Position numbers and translations under genes: made by a program
Shown here: positions 30,438-31,961 of the stretch, piece by piece
Layout of the letters: each line of letters starts with the position of its first letter
Position numbering within the stretch: position 1 is the first letter of the stretch
The notes under the pieces: model-generated
Database searches by the model: none
Told to the model about the DNA's origin: nothing
What the model saw: the letters and a program-made list of their open reading frames with translations, nothing else
IMG/VR virus record: IMGVR_UViG_3300037847_004236
Coordinates: 1 to 31,961 of that record
DNA from: a virus
Length of the DNA: 31,961 nucleotides
Reading direction: 5' to 3' (one strand)

Positions 30438-31195
30438 TTGTCACCTCAATGAACAGAGACCTGCACAAACAATATGCACATCGTTTCTTTGACACATTTG
30501 ACAGACGCTATGACCTCATTGTGTATCATGAAGATGCCTCAGACTCCGCAGGAGATCCGCCAGATTATATTCCAGACTGGGCAGGACACTGCCACACACC
30601 AACCACACAACCAGAGGCATACAGATGGATTGCGGCACATAAAAATGATACAATCACAAGTTATAAACATCATGCCACAAGATTCGCACACAAAGTATTT
30701 GCAATATGGCACGCTGTGATGACATACACAGGATGGGGAGCACTATATTCAGGAGTGATATGGATGGACGCGGATATAGTATTCAAACAAATGCCTTCAC
30801 CACAAGAACTTACAGAATGGTGCCGCAGAGACAAGGAACACATAGCACTATATGATAGACCAGAGCACCCAGAAACAGGATTCATTTGGTTTGATAATCA
30901 CCACAAATGTATCAATGAATTCAACTCAACCTACTACAATGTGGGCACACACTTTGTGAACATACTGAGAGAATACTATTTGGAAGACAAGATATACCAA
31001 TTGAAAGAACAGCATGATGCATATGTGATAGGACATATACTGAGGACAATGTTTCCCACAAGATATAGATCATTAAGCACAACAACGAGAGCACCAGGAA
31101 GACATCCACAAGCAGTTTCAGAGTCAGCCGTGTGGTGGGATCATTGCAAAGGTCCTAGAAAGAAGACAGGAAGAAGTCAAGAGAACCAGCAGTAA
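30413..31195 (+). CDS. Glycosyltransferase with DxD motif (260 aa)
   Basis: The strand-loop WMDADIVF with Asp119-Ala-Asp121 is the DxD signature for a metal and nucleotide sugar in GT-A enzymes. Residues 5-36 (PPLIVTSMNRDLHKQ, FDTFDRRYDLIVYHED) fit the N-terminal Rossmann-like strands, and LYDRPEHPETGFIWFDNHHK (~145-164) fits the acceptor region. The last 25 residues are basic and likely flexible. The ATG at 30413 overlaps the methyltransferase gene; an in-frame ATG at 30449 is the alternative. It is expected to modify a virion or host glycan. Confidence 0.7.
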   Translation: MHHTLPPLIVTSMNRDLHKQYAHRFFDTFDRRYDLIVYHEDASDSAGDPPDYIPDWAGHCHTPTTQPEAYRWIAAHKNDTITSYKHHATRFAHKVFAIWHAVMTYTGWGALYSGVIWMDADIVFKQMPSPQELTEWCRRDKEHIALYDRPEHPETGFIWFDNHHKCINEFNSTYYNVGTHFVNILREYYLEDKIYQLKEQHDAYVIGHILRTMFPTRYRSLSTTTRAPGRHPQAVSESAVWWDHCKGPRKKTGRSQENQQ

Positions 31196-31487
31196 AACCG
31201 CTCAAACCATAGTGATATTCTATACAGAAATGAATTGACATGGTGCTTGTATGGTTCTGTATGATAGATATACAGAATTTATTGTAGGGAGGTCACCGCT
31301 TCTCAACCTTTCAAAACCTGTCTACACTGCCAGAATCAACCAAATCACCACCATGCCAACCACTCCTAATGGTCCAGATGGTCCAGGAATGGTTCAGATC
31401 CTGTGTGACACCGTGTGAAAATGGTGCCCAATGGCGGAAAAATTTGTAAAAATCGTGACAGTTCAGTCACACCTCGACTTATTCTAT
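31196..31487. other. Non-coding stretch with repeats, downstream of glycosyltransferase
   Basis: No convincing gene. TTCTGTAT (31255-31262) pairs with ATACAGAA (31270-31277); a further TATACAGAA at 31221 can pair with the same arm, giving alternative hairpins. TTGACA at 31235 has a possible -10 (TATGAT) only at 19-bp spacing. Three ATGGTYCAG repeats lie at 31369-31397. GTGAC and GTCAC (31455-31470) form a short inverted repeat. Confidence 0.5.
31369..31397. repeat. Three short direct repeats ATGGTYCAG
   Basis: ATGGTCCAG at 31369-31377 and 31378-31386 in tandem, and ATGGTTCAG at 31389-31397. Partial copies (GGTTCAG, GGTCCAG) occur at 31533-31539 and 31561-31567. They flank an AT-rich patch (31437-31454) and a strong promoter. 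They could be iterons or operators. Confidence 0.4.
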
Positions 31488-31516
31488 ATTATAGCATGAT
31501 TTCAACCATGTGTCAA
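31488..31516 (-). promoter_or_regulatory. Consensus sigma70 promoter, leftward
   Basis: On the minus strand, TTGACA (31511-31516), 17-bp spacer, TATAAT (31488-31493): perfect consensus in both boxes and spacing. It points into the non-coding stretch 31196-31480 and then antisense to the glycosyltransferase. No gene above trivial size lies downstream, so an RNA product or antisense control is possible. Confidence 0.8.
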
Positions 31517-31569
31517 CCATGGAGGGGGGGTAGGTTCAGATTTCTGCACGGTCAGGAGCCGGTCCAGAA

Positions 31570-31743
31570 ATGGTGGGGTGGGGTGTCCTACGCGGTATAC
31601 CAGCGGTTGTAGGACTATTGTGTTATAAGTCTTCTCGCCAAAACCAGGTAAGTAATCATATGCTGACCACTTCATTGTTCATATTGGGAATATGTGCGGG
31701 ATTAGTGTATGCTGACTATCTCAAACGGCAACTCAAAAAATAG
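31570..31743 (+). CDS. Possible two-helix membrane protein (57 aa), weak
   Basis: The frame encodes a first hydrophobic stretch (WGVLRGIPAVVGLLCY) and a second (LTTSLFILGICAGLVY) followed by a basic end (YLKRQLKK), a holin-like shape. An internal ATG at 31660 would give only the second helix (27 aa) and has a better site (AGGTAAG). AGGAG lies 11 nt before 31570. No promoter is evident, and the leftward operon runs towards it, so it may be chance. Confidence 0.3.
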   Translation: MVGWGVLRGIPAVVGLLCYKSSRQNQVSNHMLTTSLFILGICAGLVYADYLKRQLKK

Positions 31744-31762
31744 CCGCCAAGAAAAACCAGGT

Positions 31763-31915
31763 CTATTTCAGGAACTCCAACAATTCAATTATCAGCAGTC
31801 CCCACAAGGGTATCACCAGCATGGTGTGATATATGGTCCACAACAGCCAGCGGGGGTGACGGTTCAAATTCTGTGCTAACCGTTTCTGCTGGCGCAGTCG
31901 CTTCGCTCTCGTCAT
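31763..31915 (-). CDS. Small membrane protein across the contig join (50 aa)
   Basis: Starts in an ATGA overlap with the lipoprotein stop (position 54 in the left copy, 31915 in the right copy) and is complete only in the right copy. The N-terminus is strongly basic (MTRAKRLRQQKRLAQN), followed by one long hydrophobic helix (residues ~23-48, WLLWTIYHTMLVIPLWGLLI). By the positive-inside rule the N-terminus is cytoplasmic. Next to a lipoprotein gene, it might act with it at the envelope. Spanin-like organisation is not supported because the periplasmic part is too short. The two contig copies differ at residue 18. Confidence 0.65.
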   Translation of the reverse strand: MTRAKRLRQQKRLAQNLNRHPRWLLWTIYHTMLVIPLWGLLIIELLEFLK

Positions 31916-31961
31916 TTAACCACAGAGTGTCCTCTGCCCTCCAGACACTTCTTTGCTATCT
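31862..31961. repeat. Terminal redundancy, right copy
   Basis: Right copy of the 100-base repeat at 1-100. Joining the copies gives a unit of about 31,861 bp. The single mismatch changes codon 18 of the leftward 50-aa membrane protein (Asn in this copy, Ser in the left one), as expected for strain variation in a metagenome. Confidence 0.9.

Noticed and set aside
31709-31879. 56-codon Gln-rich frame on the plus strand
   Set aside because: Lies opposite the better-supported leftward membrane protein, has only a weak ribosome site, and its composition mirrors the other strand.

Overview
The window is an essentially complete genome of an uncultured tailed phage with siphovirus-type tail genes. 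It most likely comes from a marine or aquatic metagenome. The first 100 bases (1-100) recur at the end (31862-31961) with one mismatch, so the contig closes into a circle of about 31,861 bp. The base composition is AT-rich, the fibre genes use modules familiar from marine T4-like phages (DTSPQLGGNLD, LamG domains, a GAARLNTLAK-type N-terminus), and a T4-type late-promoter motif sits in most late intergenic gaps. The host cannot be named from sequence alone. I see no integrase, repressor, tRNA or CRISPR array.

Layout. (1) A leftward sigma70-driven operon runs from 1522 across the contig join to 31763: an unknown 254-aa protein, two ~60-aa proteins, a lipoprotein and a 50-aa membrane protein. 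(2) A second leftward operon (3789 to 1591) holds an unknown protein, a GT-B-like glycosyltransferase candidate and two HNH-like proteins. (3) From a shared palindromic late promoter near 3803-3818, a rightward late block of about 25 kb begins: an MptE/DUF115-like protein, fibre and lectin-like proteins, a 756-aa Ser/Thr/Ala-rich repeat protein, a fibre-tail adaptor, small and large terminase, portal, a cluster of very basic small proteins, scaffold, major capsid protein, connectors, tail tube, tail chaperones with a -1 frameshift, tape measure, distal tail proteins, a GNAT acetyltransferase, a gpJ-like tip protein, fibres and a holin candidate. (4) After a terminator near 29,000 lies an accessory region with two strong sigma70 promoters, a W-rich 107-aa protein, a ~370-nt run of tandem hairpins that looks like a structured RNA, a SAM methyltransferase and a DxD glycosyltransferase. 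(5) The last ~700 bp has a consensus leftward promoter, short direct repeats and one or two tiny membrane proteins.

How it works together. Packaging, head, neck, tail and fibre modules look complete. There is no recognisable polymerase, primase, helicase, ligase, recombinase, SSB or endolysin. The late genes carry NATAAATA motifs, which in T4-like phages are read by gp55/gp33/gp45, yet no such factor is recognisable here. Together these suggest either an unrecognised replication and late-transcription system, or dependence on a co-infecting T4-like phage. The second reading would be a satellite that keeps its own virion genes and borrows replication and late transcription. That is an inference and the main hypothesis worth testing.
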